A stretch of DNA of 64,000 nucleotides from Priestia endophytica DSM 13796 (GCF_900115845.1 NZ_FOXX01000011.1:1-64000); one strand, 5' to 3'; shown: positions 52,874-61,850, counted from the stretch's first letter. The notes: generated by a model not told the origin, from the letters alone. A program made the numbers and translations.

Positions 52874-53130
52874 CTAAAGATAAAAAGCATATTTTCTTGT
52901 ATAACCTGCAAGAAAGGGTAAGTTTCTTATGGATATATCTTTAAATAAATTATCTTGAATTAAAAATAATTGACTTAAAGATATTAAGGACATATAATGA
53001 ACACATAATGATGATAATAAATTATATGGCTCACTAAAATAGACATCTATAATAACAGCTTATACTCTGTATAAGTAGCCATTATCAAGGTCATTATATA
53101 AAGGGATTTAATAAAAAGGAGCGAAAAATT
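52874..53130. other. Control region of the second azoreductase gene
   Basis: AT-rich DNA with a perfect inverted repeat CTTATAC-TCT-GTATAAG at 53059-53075, about 55 bp before the azoreductase ATG, followed by AAAAGGAG. The repeat suits binding by a dimeric HxlR/YodB-type repressor; the gene at 1097-1414 is one candidate. A further hairpin (AAAAGTAA / TTACTTTT, 52853-52874) lies at its left edge. Confidence 0.5.
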
Positions 53131-53766
53131 ATGGCAAAAGTATTGTATATTACAGCACATCCACATGATGAAAAAACGTCTTACAGCATGGCGGCAGGTC
53201 AAGCATTTGTGACGGCTTATAAAGAGCAAAATCCAAGTGATGAAATTGTTCATATTGACTTGTATAAAGAAAACATTCCACACATTGATGCTGACATTTT
53301 CAGCGGATGGGGCAAACTTCAATCAGGAAGTGAATTTGATCAACTTTCTAAAGAAGAGCAAAGTAAAGTAGCTCGTCTTGCAGAGCTAAACGAACAGTTC
53401 ATTTCAGCTGATAAATATGTATTTGTTACACCACTATGGAACTTCTCATTCCCACCAGTGATGAAAGCATACTTAGATTCTGTAGCTGTGGCAGGGAAAT
53501 CATTCAAATATACAGAGCAAGGTCCTGTTGGCTTACTAACAGACAAAAAAGCCCTTCATATCCAAGCGCGTGGTGGCTACTATTCTGAAGGCCCAGCAGC
53601 GGATTTAGAAATGGGTCATCGTTATATTGGCATTATGATGAACTTCTTTGGTGTTCCATCATTTGATGGTTTATTCATTGAAGGGCATAATGCAGAACCA
53701 AATAAAGCAGAACAAATTAAAGAAGACGGTATTGCTCGTGCAAAAGAACTAGCAAAAAGCTTCTAA
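53131..53766 (+). CDS. azoR: FMN-dependent NADH-azoreductase (second paralog)
   Basis: At 211 residues it is exactly the same length as the paralog at 359-994, and more than half of the residues appear shared; it has [36 protein letters not shown] and [14 protein letters not shown]. It has the full flavin-site motifs and is expected to reduce quinones and azo compounds with NADH. Unlike the first copy it has no adjacent regulator gene but does have a palindrome upstream. Monocistronic, with AAAAGGAGCG ribosome binding site and its own terminator. Confidence 0.92.
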   Translation: MAKVLYITAHPHDEKTSYSMAAGQAFVTAYKEQNPSDEIVHIDLYKENIPHIDADIFSGWGKLQSGSEFDQLSKEEQSKVARLAELNEQFISADKYVFVTPLWNFSFPPVMKAYLDSVAVAGKSFKYTEQGPVGLLTDKKALHIQARGGYYSEGPAADLEMGHRYIGIMMNFFGVPSFDGLFIEGHNAEPNKAEQIKEDGIARAKELAKSF

Positions 53767-53771
53767 TAGAA

Positions 53772-53804
53772 AAAATGGCGGAGATTATTCTCCGCTATTT
53801 TTTT
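53772..53804 (+). terminator. Intrinsic terminator after azoreductase gene
   Basis: GCGGAGA and TTCTCCGC form the core stem around a short loop, followed by seven T residues. Confidence 0.85.
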
Positions 53805-53929
53805 ATGTAAAAATATTTACTTTACATTAAAAATAATTAGAAAAAACAAATCATTAAAAAAATTTCTGTAGTCTGAGCTTCTTTTTCGTTATAATAGAAA
53901 CAATATTTTAAAAAAGGGGATGCACTCAA

Positions 53930-55033
53930 TTGACAACAACAACAGTTAAAGGACCATTTAAAGCAGATCATGTTGGAAGTTTCTTACGTCCGAAACGATT
54001 GAAAGAAGCTCGTTTACAGAAACAAAATGGTGAAATTACAGCAGCACAACTGAGAGCTATCGAGGATGAGGAAATTACGCGTCTTGTTCAAAAACAAAAA
54101 GAAGTTGGGTTACAGGCGGTAACAGATGGTGAATTTAGACGTGCTTGGTGGCACTTTGACTTCCTATCTGAGCTTGTAGGTGTTGACCTTTATGAGACAG
54201 AGCAAGGTATTCAATTCAATGGAATTCAGACAAAAGCTCATGGAATTAAAGTTATTGATAAAGTAGATTTTGATGGACATCCAATGATTGAGGATTACAA
54301 GTTCTTACATAACCTTGCTGGTGATCATGTTGCGAAGTTTACAATTCCAAGTCCAAATATGCTTTTCTTTAGAGGGAACATTTCAGAAGAAGTATATAGT
54401 GATCAAAATGCCTTTTTTGATGATGTAATCAAAGCATATCAAAAAGCAATTCAAGCTTTTTATGATGCAGGGTGCCGCTATTTACAGCTGGATGATACAG
54501 CATGGGCTGTTTTCTTCTCTGAACAAGGACAAGAGCAAATTGAACAGCGTGGCTATGAACCAAAAGAGCTTGCTAAACTGTTTACAAGAGCTATTAATGA
54601 GTCAATTGAGAATAAACCGGAAGACATGGTTATTACAATGCATATTTGCCGTGGAAACTTTAGATCAACATATGTAGCAAGCGGTGGATATGATAACGCT
54701 TCAGAATACATCTTCGGAGAATTGAAGGTTGATGGACTTTTCCTTGAATTTGATGATGCACGTTCAGGAGGATTTGAACCATTAAAACATGTAAAACGTG
54801 ATGATTTACAACTTGTTTTAGGACTAATCACATCTAAATTTGGTGAGCTTGAGGATCCTGAAAAAGTGAAAGGACGTTTGCAAGAAGCAGCACAGTACGT
54901 GGGTCTTGATCAAATTTGTTTAAGTCCTCAATGTGGATTTGCTTCAACAGAAGAGGGAAATATTTTGACAGAAGAGCAGCAATGGGATAAAATTCGTCAC
55001 GTAATTAATATTGCGAATGACGTTTTCAAATAA
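53930..55033 (+). CDS. MetE C-terminal-domain-like methyltransferase (YxjG/YxjH-type)
   Basis: This 367-residue TIM-barrel protein corresponds to the catalytic half of cobalamin-independent methionine synthase and is like B. subtilis YxjG/YxjH. Visible are FKADHVGSFLRPKRLKEA near residue 10, AVTDGEFRRAWWHFDFL, FTIPSPNMLFFRG, YLQLDDTAWAVFF, the zinc-site HICRGNFRS, and LSPQCGFASTEEGN with the second Cys. Such short proteins are thought to methylate homocysteine from an alternative donor. YxjG/YxjH in B. subtilis are under an S-box riboswitch; no such leader fits in the short space here, where a TATAAT lies about 35 bp upstream. TTG start behind AAAAGGGG. Confidence 0.88.
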   Translation: MTTTTVKGPFKADHVGSFLRPKRLKEARLQKQNGEITAAQLRAIEDEEITRLVQKQKEVGLQAVTDGEFRRAWWHFDFLSELVGVDLYETEQGIQFNGIQTKAHGIKVIDKVDFDGHPMIEDYKFLHNLAGDHVAKFTIPSPNMLFFRGNISEEVYSDQNAFFDDVIKAYQKAIQAFYDAGCRYLQLDDTAWAVFFSEQGQEQIEQRGYEPKELAKLFTRAINESIENKPEDMVITMHICRGNFRSTYVASGGYDNASEYIFGELKVDGLFLEFDDARSGGFEPLKHVKRDDLQLVLGLITSKFGELEDPEKVKGRLQEAAQYVGLDQICLSPQCGFASTEEGNILTEEQQWDKIRHVINIANDVFK

Positions 55034-55047
55034 GAAACATCTTTTGC

Positions 55048-55078
55048 ACCACCTTTTACTTTGTAGAAGGTGGTTTTT
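55048..55078 (+). terminator. Intrinsic terminator after methyltransferase gene
   Basis: ACCACCTT and AAGGTGGT pair, with further weak pairing inward, followed by five T residues. Confidence 0.82.
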
Positions 55079-55116
55079 CCATAAAATAGATAAATGAGAG
55101 AGGAGGGAGATAGAGG

Positions 55117-55347
55117 ATGTACTTAACAGTAGAAGAAGCAGCTGAATTTCTAGAAATTCCAGCTGCACAAGTTGAAAACCTCATCCACCATAAGCAGATT
55201 CGGGCGATTCATGATGGCGAGCAGTTTCTCATTAATAAAGAGCAGTTTAACACACATTTAGAGCAACTTGAAAAATATAAGCAGCTTGTTGAAGATCTTA
55301 TGAATGAGCCGTTACCTGAAGACATTGATGTGAAAGACGAAGACTAA
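55117..55347 (+). CDS. Excisionase-like helix-turn-helix protein
   Basis: This 76-residue DNA-binding protein has the HTH_17/excisionase winged helix (MYLTVEEAAEFLEIPAAQVE, LIHHKQIRAIHDGEQFLINK) and an acidic C-terminal tail. It resembles small Bacillus regulators such as YkvN-neighbour or SinR-unrelated Xis-like proteins and is not evidence for a prophage: no integrase or attachment site is near. GAGGAGGGAG ribosome binding site. Target unknown. Confidence 0.8.
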   Translation: MYLTVEEAAEFLEIPAAQVENLIHHKQIRAIHDGEQFLINKEQFNTHLEQLEKYKQLVEDLMNEPLPEDIDVKDED

Positions 55348-55352
55348 TTAAA

Positions 55353-55385
55353 AAAACCCTTTCGTATAAAATACGGAAGGGTTTT
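55353..55385 (+). terminator. Intrinsic terminator after HTH gene
   Basis: AAAACCCTTTCGTAT and ATACGGAAGGGTTTT form a 15-bp stem with one mismatch around AAA. Confidence 0.88.
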
Positions 55386-55414
55386 CTGCTAGCGAACGAT
55401 AAAAGGTAGACAAT

Positions 55415-55444
55415 TTGAATCCTTAACCCTAAAATAGGATTCAA
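55415..55444. repeat. Inverted repeat upstream of the TPR gene
   Basis: TTGAATCCT and AGGATTCAA are perfect 9-bp inverted repeats 12 bases apart. There is no T-run. It could be a regulator site or an mRNA hairpin about 170 bp before the next start codon. Confidence 0.4.
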
Positions 55445-55607
55445 CATAAAATAGCTTCTTTTGTATCTTTTCTTATCGTTAAAATGACAAAGAAATGAAA
55501 CCTGCTTTTCATAAAATTCTGTTACAATGAAAGAAAAGATACCTTAACACAGGGTATTACAAAGCTATAAATCTTATTTTTTGATAGATTTTGGAGGATA
55601 GACGAAT

Positions 55608-58127
55608 ATGACACTAGAAGATCGCTTGATCCAAAAGACATATTACAAACATTTTATAAATGACAATGAAAATCGCCATCCCATAGAAGTCCTTGGCGAA
55701 GCAGCAGTTGCAGAACAGGAGAAGGAATCCTACGATTTATCGGATATTCGCTTTGCTCAAGGAGAAGTTTATTATCATAGTCAAGATTTCGAAACGGCTA
55801 TTTTTAAATGGGAGAACATTAATAGCGAACTCGAACCATGGGCGAAAAAGAATATTGGAGACACCTACTACAAGACAGGCAGACTATCAGATGCTGAGGA
55901 AATCTATCTTTCTTTGAAAGTAGATGATCCTATTTTAACAGCTGAAGTTTCCTTACAGCTTTTTTCTCTTTATATTGATCAAGATAATATTGAAAGAGCA
56001 TATGAAGTGATTAAAGAAGCTGTTGAAGTGAACCCAGCTTATCCAGGAATAACAGAATTAGCGCGTAAGTTTTATGAACGCCAAGAAGATTGGAAAAGCG
56101 CAACAGAGCTTGCGGTTAGTGAATCTATTCGAACTGAAGATCTTTTTTGGTTTGCAACGGTTATTAAATATGCCAAAAATCAATATACAACGATCTTCTC
56201 ACCCGATTATTTTTATCAAGTGCTTATCACATTTTATAAGACAGATCAGATGCACTTTAAAAAACTTGTTTCTGCATTATGGGAAAGCTATAAAAACGAA
56301 GAGATTTATCTAGAATGGATTAAAACAATCAATGATATTTTTCTTAATGTTGATATTGGTCTTTATGAGTATTGGCAAGAAATTTCATCTCTATATGAAG
56401 AATCTTATTTATATTTAATTAGTGGATCATACGATTTACAAGTTCTTCATGATTTCATTCCAACAACATTGGAAAATTGGTTGAAAATAACAAGAGATGC
56501 TAAATCATTGTTCCCAGCTGCAGCCATTTGGACATGGAATGAGCAGTTTCCATCGACTATTATGGAGGAATCTGTTCAAAAAGCAGAAAGCACTTTATTT
56601 AACTCAGACAGCGATATTGATGGGCTATCATATAGCCTCAACATCGTAGAGTCGATGATGTCGTGGGCAGAACAGCGCAATATTGAACTAGATCCGTCAG
56701 TTGCGAGTCTTTTAAATAAGAACGTTCATCATCTTCTTATGATTGACCCAGAAAATGATGAAGAAACAACTGTTAAGACACTTCATACTTTCTCAAGAGA
56801 AGAAGATGAAAGAACATGGATGGTTGTTGATGGCTCTAGTGCTTATCGAGAAAAGAAATTAAGACAATCTCTTGATAAATGGGCACCACTAGGAGATTCA
56901 TTACTCTTTATTATTCATCCAACATACGCGTTTAGTGAAGACGAACGTGAAGAATTAAGAAAGCTTGAGCAGTCCATGCCTGTTCATTTCCTTATTAAAG
57001 GAATGGATGCACATGGCGATATTGAAAGCCGGTTACGTATGGATTTCCAAGATGCTTTAATTAGTGTAGGTGGAGATGAAAACTTAACATCATTTATTCA
57101 AGCGAATTTCTTTGAAATTATTGATGGAACTGAGAAGCGTCGCATTCATAAGCTGCTCTCTTTCATGCGAATCACGCTCCATGATCTTGGAAAAAGACGT
57201 CTTGAAGAAGAGCTTTATTTACAAGATCTTATCAATACAGAAGAACAAAAGATTGAAAAGCTTGGAAGTGACATCGAATTTTTACGTGAGCTAGAGAAGA
57301 AAAAATCTCGATATGTTACAGAGACATATGCCAAGTTAAAAGATGAGATCAAAGACAACTTTGAAAATAGTCTGCCAAAATTACTTCGAGAATGTACAGA
57401 TATCATTACAGAGGATAGTGACTTTGCCAATATTCATAAAGAAGTAAATGATAAAATGAATAAAGTAATTGAAGTTCAATGGACAAAAGTATTAACAGAT
57501 CTTCAGCATGCTCTTCAACAATGGCTTTCTCTTTCACGTGAAGAGCTTGTCCAAAGTCAAGAAAGCTTTGACGATCTTGCAGTAGAATTTAATAATCGCT
57601 TTGTTGGAGAAAAAGTAGAGCTTAAAGGAGACTTTAAGATTTTAGATGACTGGCGTCGTGATATTAGACGATTAACGGTAAGAATGCCAATTGAAGAACA
57701 AAATATTTTTCTTCAATCTAAATTTACGCAGCTTATGTTCCAGCGCGCTGGGAAATTGATTGGTGCTTTAGCTTCTCAGAAAACAATGTACAATCAGTAT
57801 AAGAAAAATGTTGATAGTCAAGATTATGAAGAAGCAGCTCAAATGGTCACAAATCGTCTTTTTGCACAATTTAATTCTCTTGAGAATTCACTTAAGCTTG
57901 ATGTAGAAACATTTTTCTCACAGCCATTTGAAGAGCTTACAATGCTTAAAGATGGAACAGAGGTCTCACTTGAGAACAACCGTTTAACGCTAAAAGATAT
58001 GAAAGAAAACCCTGGAGAATATTATAATCCAATTCAATTGTTCGAAATTCGTGTTCGTCAGTATGAAGTAATGATTGAAGCGAAAGAGGAAGTAGATTAT
58101 AGCGAGATTTTAGTAGAAGATAATTAA
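55608..58127 (+). CDS. Large TPR protein with a dynamin-like C-terminus lacking a P-loop
   Basis: The protein has 839 residues. Residues 40-170 are TPR-type helices (LSDIRFAQGEVYYHSQDFETA, AKKNIGDTYYKTGRLSDAEE). Residues 385-500 resemble the second half of a dynamin-type GTPase: WMVVDGSSAY stands where D-T-P-G would be, ADSLLF-like GDSLLFIIHPTYAFSEDERE follows, and HFLIKGMD replaces NKxD. No GxxxxGK[ST] occurs, and the P-loop and switch I seem deleted around LLMIDPENDEET. Residues 560-830 are long helices (coiled-coil near 585-615; MYNQYKKNVDSQDYEEAAQM; LFEIRVRQYEVM) like the stalk of bacterial TPR-dynamins. It appears cytoplasmic. I infer a pseudo-GTPase, possibly a partner of an active paralog elsewhere. 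GGAGGA ribosome binding site; monocistronic. Confidence 0.72.
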   Translation: MTLEDRLIQKTYYKHFINDNENRHPIEVLGEAAVAEQEKESYDLSDIRFAQGEVYYHSQDFETAIFKWENINSELEPWAKKNIGDTYYKTGRLSDAEEIYLSLKVDDPILTAEVSLQLFSLYIDQDNIERAYEVIKEAVEVNPAYPGITELARKFYERQEDWKSATELAVSESIRTEDLFWFATVIKYAKNQYTTIFSPDYFYQVLITFYKTDQMHFKKLVSALWESYKNEEIYLEWIKTINDIFLNVDIGLYEYWQEISSLYEESYLYLISGSYDLQVLHDFIPTTLENWLKITRDAKSLFPAAAIWTWNEQFPSTIMEESVQKAESTLFNSDSDIDGLSYSLNIVESMMSWAEQRNIELDPSVASLLNKNVHHLLMIDPENDEETTVKTLHTFSREEDERTWMVVDGSSAYREKKLRQSLDKWAPLGDSLLFIIHPTYAFSEDEREELRKLEQSMPVHFLIKGMDAHGDIESRLRMDFQDALISVGGDENLTSFIQANFFEIIDGTEKRRIHKLLSFMRITLHDLGKRRLEEELYLQDLINTEEQKIEKLGSDIEFLRELEKKKSRYVTETYAKLKDEIKDNFENSLPKLLRECTDIITEDSDFANIHKEVNDKMNKVIEVQWTKVLTDLQHALQQWLSLSREELVQSQESFDDLAVEFNNRFVGEKVELKGDFKILDDWRRDIRRLTVRMPIEEQNIFLQSKFTQLMFQRAGKLIGALASQKTMYNQYKKNVDSQDYEEAAQMVTNRLFAQFNSLENSLKLDVETFFSQPFEELTMLKDGTEVSLENNRLTLKDMKENPGEYYNPIQLFEIRVRQYEVMIEAKEEVDYSEILVEDN

Positions 58128-58129
58128 GG

Positions 58130-58163
58130 AAAAAGGCACCGCGAGTGAGCGGTGCCTTTTTTT
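58130..58163 (+). terminator. Intrinsic terminator after TPR gene
   Basis: AAAAAGGCACCGC and GCGGTGCCTTTTT form a perfect 13-bp stem with six-base loop and a seven-T run. Confidence 0.92.
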
Positions 58164-58260
58164 CTTAAAGATAGTCCAAACTGATACATTAATGAGTGAG
58201 ATAGTGTAACAATCAAGATTATAGAAGGAGTCATTAGGGATAAAAACGAATATGTGTAGA

Positions 58261-58986
58261 TTAGAGAAACGGAATTCTTTCTTTATATTTAGCAATTAAA
58301 TGCTTATTATGGTTATCTGCTCCTTCCATATTTCCACTTTGAAAAATAGGTGGGTTTAGTCCGGCTTGAAGCATTTTCTCAATCACTTCAGAGAATAAAG
58401 TATTAAGGATAATAGCGCCAATAACAGTAGATCCTGAACCAAATGTAATATCGTTTTTATTTAGAAGTACATCACCTTTGGGAATATAGTTATCTAAAAC
58501 AACATCCACAACGTCATGTAGATAATGTCCACTTTCATGACGAGAAGGACGGCTTTTTGCATAAGTGGGGGAAGTTAGACCAATAACATATGCCCCTTTT
58601 TCTTTTGCTAGAAGAGCTACATCAATAGGAACTGGATTAACGCCAGAGGTTGAGACAACGATACATATATCTCCTGGACGGATATCTTGTTCTTTCATAA
58701 ATGTATGAGCATACTTATTTTGTCTTTCTAACTGTGAAGAACGAGACGCTCCTTTGTGAAGCATTAATTCCTCTATAAAAATAGGATGAATGGGAGCTAA
58801 CCCACCAGACCGATAAAATAGTTCTTCTGTTAACATATGTGAATGACCACAACCAAATAAATGAATAATCCCTTGTGAAGTAATACTATTTACGATTTGG
58901 GTTGCTACGTCCTCTATAATCGTTTTTTCTTGTTTTTCTACCTTATAAAGTAGAGCTTTTATTTCCTCTATATATTGATTGTTCAT
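58261..58986 (-). CDS. SIS-domain protein of the nag operon (UPF0309)
   Basis: This 241-residue single-SIS-domain protein of the UPF0309 family has the phosphosugar-binding signature GIIHLFGCGHSHMLTEELFYRSGG near residue 40 in pieces, IVVSTSGVNPVPIDVAL near residue 108 and IGLTSPTYAKSRPSRHESG. The SIS fold binds aldose or ketose phosphates and may isomerise them. As the last gene of the nagA-nagB-nagR run, 19 bp after nagR, it probably acts on an amino-sugar phosphate, or on MurNAc- or GlcNAc-6-phosphate derivatives. B. subtilis does not have this gene at its nag locus. Enzyme activity is not established. Confidence 0.82.
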   Translation of the reverse strand: MNNQYIEEIKALLYKVEKQEKTIIEDVATQIVNSITSQGIIHLFGCGHSHMLTEELFYRSGGLAPIHPIFIEELMLHKGASRSSQLERQNKYAHTFMKEQDIRPGDICIVVSTSGVNPVPIDVALLAKEKGAYVIGLTSPTYAKSRPSRHESGHYLHDVVDVVLDNYIPKGDVLLNKNDITFGSGSTVIGAIILNTLFSEVIEKMLQAGLNPPIFQSGNMEGADNHNKHLIAKYKERIPFL

Positions 58987-59005
58987 AGATAACTCCTTAT
59001 ATTTA

Positions 59006-59728
59006 TTATCTAGTCATTGTAAAAGTGAATTTATAACGGTCAGCTCGATATGATGACTTTACAATTTCAAGAGGAGTACTATCTTCTAGATACGTATTTC
59101 GTTGAATAAATAAAATAGGTGAAAACTTTGAAACACCTAAATGTTCAATTTCAAGATCAGAAGATATGGAAGACTCTAAAGTTTGGGTCGCATATCCAAT
59201 TTTAAGATGAATATGTTGTTCGATATATTGATAAAGAGATTCATTAACAATGCTTTCAGTTAAACCTTTAACCAAATTTGCTGACATATAGACTGTTTCT
59301 AAAGCCATTGGAATATCGTCAGCTAAGCGAATTCGTTTAATTTCATAGACAGGTGAATATTTAGAAATCTCAAGTTGTTCCGCAATCTTATCAGTACATG
59401 GAACAATAGTGAATGTCAATAATTTACTACTAGGAGTCATTCCTCGTGCTTTCATGTCTTCTGTAAAGCTAGTTAAACCAACGAGCTGCTGTTCTAATTT
59501 CTTTCCTAACACAAAGGTACCGCGCCCCTTTTGACGATATAAGTAGCCTTCGTTAACTAAATTATTAATGGCTTGGCGTACAGTCATTCGGCTAATTTGG
59601 AAACGTTCAGCAAACTCACGTTCAGAAGGAAGAGCATCATTTTGCTGTAACTCACCATTTTCTATTTGTTTTTTTATTTGTTCTTCGATTTGATAATAAA
59701 TCGGAAGAGGTGAGTTTTTATCAATCAC
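59006..59728 (-). CDS. nagR: GntR/HutC-family repressor NagR (YvoA)
   Basis: The 240-residue GntR-type repressor has a winged helix (SPLPIYYQIEEQIKKQIENG, ALPSEREFAERFQISRMTVR, QAINNLVNEGYLYRQKGRGT) and an UTRA effector domain (about 85-235) that binds GlcN-6-P or GlcNAc-6-P in B. subtilis NagR. The GTG start is chosen for its AAAGGAGAG spacing and because it gives the family length; in-frame codons extend 40 residues further upstream into nagB and lack such a site. It lies third in the nagA-nagB-nagR operon and should bind the two dre sites between nagA and nagP. Confidence 0.92.
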   Translation of the reverse strand: MIDKNSPLPIYYQIEEQIKKQIENGELQQNDALPSEREFAERFQISRMTVRQAINNLVNEGYLYRQKGRGTFVLGKKLEQQLVGLTSFTEDMKARGMTPSSKLLTFTIVPCTDKIAEQLEISKYSPVYEIKRIRLADDIPMALETVYMSANLVKGLTESIVNESLYQYIEQHIHLKIGYATQTLESSISSDLEIEHLGVSKFSPILFIQRNTYLEDSTPLEIVKSSYRADRYKFTFTMTR

Positions 59729-59792
59729 TAGATTTCTCTCCTTTATTCTCTTAAAACAAGTAGTGAAATACCTACTTGTCCTAAGTTCAATT

Positions 59793-60536
59793 TTAATTTG
59801 AAATGTTTTGTAGGTGTAATACACCGGACAAAGCTTGTTGATCTGCAATTATTGTAACACAATTATGCTTTTTCAAAATAGATGCTGGAAAATCTTCAGT
59901 GATGTCCTCTTGAAGTAATTTATTCATCGCTTCAGCTTTTTTTTCCCCTGAAACAAGTAATAAGATTTCTTTACTTTTCATGATTGTTTCAATTCCCATT
60001 GTAATAGCGTGTGTCGGTACATCATCAATTGAATTAAAATAACGAGCATTTGCTTGGCGTGTTGATTCCTCTAGCGTAACAACATGAGTAGGTGCATTAA
60101 AAGAGGTACCAGGCTCATTAAATCCGATGTGACCATTTTCGCCGATGCCAAGAATTTGCAAATCAATGCCACCATGTTCTGCGATTAACTGATCATAACG
60201 TTTGCATTCTCTCTCAATATTAGGAGCTAGGCCATTAGGTAAATAAGTATGCTCGATATCAATGTGTTTAAACAATGAATCGACCATGTAGTAGTAGTAG
60301 CTATTTGGATCTTCTTTTTCTAAACCGATATATTCATCTAAATTAAAAGAAGTTACATCTTTGTAAGAAGTTCCATTTTTCTTATAATCTTCAATTAATG
60401 TTTTATATAAACCCGTTGGTGTTCCTCCAGTTGCAAGACCCAGTTTTACATTCTTTTTTTCATGAACTTTCTTTATTAAAATATCTGCTGCTTTGCTGCT
60501 CATTTCATCATAGTTTTTTACTTGAATAATATTCAT
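59793..60536 (-). CDS. nagB: Glucosamine-6-phosphate deaminase
   Basis: The 247-residue enzyme converts GlcN-6-P to fructose-6-P and ammonia. Catalytic landmarks are LGLATGGTPTGLYKTLI near residue 32, FNLDEYIGL near residue 65 (Asp for ring opening), LGIGENGHIGFNEPGTSF near residue 130 with the His/Glu pair, and TMGIETIMKSKEILLLVSG. Its ATG overlaps the nagA stop (ATGA), so translation is coupled. Length fits B. subtilis NagB/GamA (about 242-249). Confidence 0.95.
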   Translation of the reverse strand: MNIIQVKNYDEMSSKAADILIKKVHEKKNVKLGLATGGTPTGLYKTLIEDYKKNGTSYKDVTSFNLDEYIGLEKEDPNSYYYYMVDSLFKHIDIEHTYLPNGLAPNIERECKRYDQLIAEHGGIDLQILGIGENGHIGFNEPGTSFNAPTHVVTLEESTRQANARYFNSIDDVPTHAITMGIETIMKSKEILLLVSGEKKAEAMNKLLQEDITEDFPASILKKHNCVTIIADQQALSGVLHLQNISN

Positions 60537-61726
60537 TTTGTATGCTCCTTTTTATAAGCTAATGTTCCTCGGCAAAATGTCATTTCTACGTCTAAGTTTT
60601 CATTTAATATAACAATATCAGCATCTTTTCCAACAGCTATGCTTCCTTTTCGATCGAAAATATTAAGTTGTTTGGCTGGATTGACGGATGTCATTTTCAC
60701 GATGTCTTCTAGTGAACAATTTGTGTAGTTTATTGTATTTTTAATCGCATCATTCATCTTTAAAATACTTCCAGCAAGCGTTCCATCTGCAAGAGTCGCA
60801 GTTGTATCATCAACGTTAACGGGTTGCCCACCTAAGTCGTACGTTCCGTTTTTAAGCCATTTGGCACGAAGAGAGTCGGTGATTAAAATCATCCGATCAC
60901 TTGTAATTTGATCGTAAGCAAGTTTTACCATCTCAGGTCGACAATGAATGCCATCTGTGATTAATTCAACAAACAGTTCTTTGCGCAAGTAAGCAGCCCC
61001 TAGAACCCCTGGCTCCCGATGATGCAGTCCACGCATTCCGTTATATAAATGTGTTACATGAGAGAGACCTGTTTGAATAGCTTCATCAATTTGATCATAT
61101 GTTGCATCTGAGTGACCAATAGAAGCAACGACATTCTGACTTTTTAAATAAGTGACCATTTCTAATCCACCCGGTTGTTCAGGAGCAAGTGTAACTAATT
61201 TAATATGCCCCCCTGCATTTTCCTGCCATTGTTTGAATAAAGACAAGTCGGGATCTTTAATATAAGTAGGTGGCTGAGCACCTGCTCGTTTTGGAGAAAT
61301 AAAAGGACCTTCTAAATGAATACCCACTATTTCAGCCTGTTCATCAACCGTTTGATTATTAATAAAATTCCCTGCATTTGTTAGAGCTTGTTCAATAGCT
61401 TCATTTGATTGCGTCATTGTCGTAGCTAAAAAGCTTGTTGTTCCTTCTTTTGGAAGAGTAGTAGCCATTGTTTTTAATGATTCTTGAGTTGCATCCATTG
61501 CATCAGCGTTTGCTACTCCATGTATATGAATATCAATAGCACCAGGCACTAGTTTATAAGATGAAGAATATTTAATGACTTGATCATTTGGTTCTGTTTT
61601 ATAGTCTGAGATTGATCCGATATCTTTGATTTTTCCACTCGAAATACGAATATATCCATTTTGAATTTTCCCAAGATCGCTATAAATAATTAAATTGGAA
61701 AGAACGATATTTTGATTTTGTATCAT
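60533..61726 (-). CDS. nagA: N-acetylglucosamine-6-phosphate deacetylase
   Basis: The 397-residue amidohydrolase deacetylates GlcNAc-6-P delivered by NagP, feeding NagB. Seen are VPGAIDIHIHGVANADAMDA (first metal-site HxH), IHLEGPFISPKRAGAQP near residue 135 with the metal Glu, IGHSDATYDQ, THLYNGMRGLHHREPG and the catalytic Asp in ILITDSLRAKWLKNG. The third glycine of the usual HIHG-GxG-D loop is replaced by V-A-N-A-D, a common variation. AAAGGAG precedes the ATG. First gene of the minus-strand nag operon, behind a dre operator. Confidence 0.95.
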   Translation of the reverse strand: MIQNQNIVLSNLIIYSDLGKIQNGYIRISSGKIKDIGSISDYKTEPNDQVIKYSSSYKLVPGAIDIHIHGVANADAMDATQESLKTMATTLPKEGTTSFLATTMTQSNEAIEQALTNAGNFINNQTVDEQAEIVGIHLEGPFISPKRAGAQPPTYIKDPDLSLFKQWQENAGGHIKLVTLAPEQPGGLEMVTYLKSQNVVASIGHSDATYDQIDEAIQTGLSHVTHLYNGMRGLHHREPGVLGAAYLRKELFVELITDGIHCRPEMVKLAYDQITSDRMILITDSLRAKWLKNGTYDLGGQPVNVDDTTATLADGTLAGSILKMNDAIKNTINYTNCSLEDIVKMTSVNPAKQLNIFDRKGSIAVGKDADIVILNENLDVEMTFCRGTLAYKKEHTK

Positions 61727-61832
61727 ACATAATCTCCTTTATAGAAGTAAAAAGTAATAAGTAATAAGTAGATGGATAAGTAACACGTTCATTATGTTTT
61801 ACCATTTGTATCTAGTATATACCATATGTATA

Positions 61833-61850
61833 TAGTTGTCTATACCACTA
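61833..61850. promoter_or_regulatory. NagR (dre) operator upstream of nagA
   Basis: TAGTTGTCTATACCACTA is a near-palindrome matching the GntR/HutC dre type (TGGTCTAGACCA-like). Read on the minus strand it is TAGTGGTATAGACAACTA, identical over GGTATAGACAACTA to the second site 90 bp away. Position suits control of nagA. Confidence 0.82.

Noticed and set aside
53805-53929. S-box (SAM) riboswitch before the MetE-C-like gene
   Set aside because: A TATAAT lies about 35 bp from the start codon, leaving no room for a riboswitch, and no S-box core or terminator is present.
55117-55347. Excisionase-like protein as a sign of a prophage or integrative element
   Set aside because: No integrase, attachment repeat, tRNA gene or phage genes are near; similar lone HTH proteins are ordinary in Bacillus genomes.
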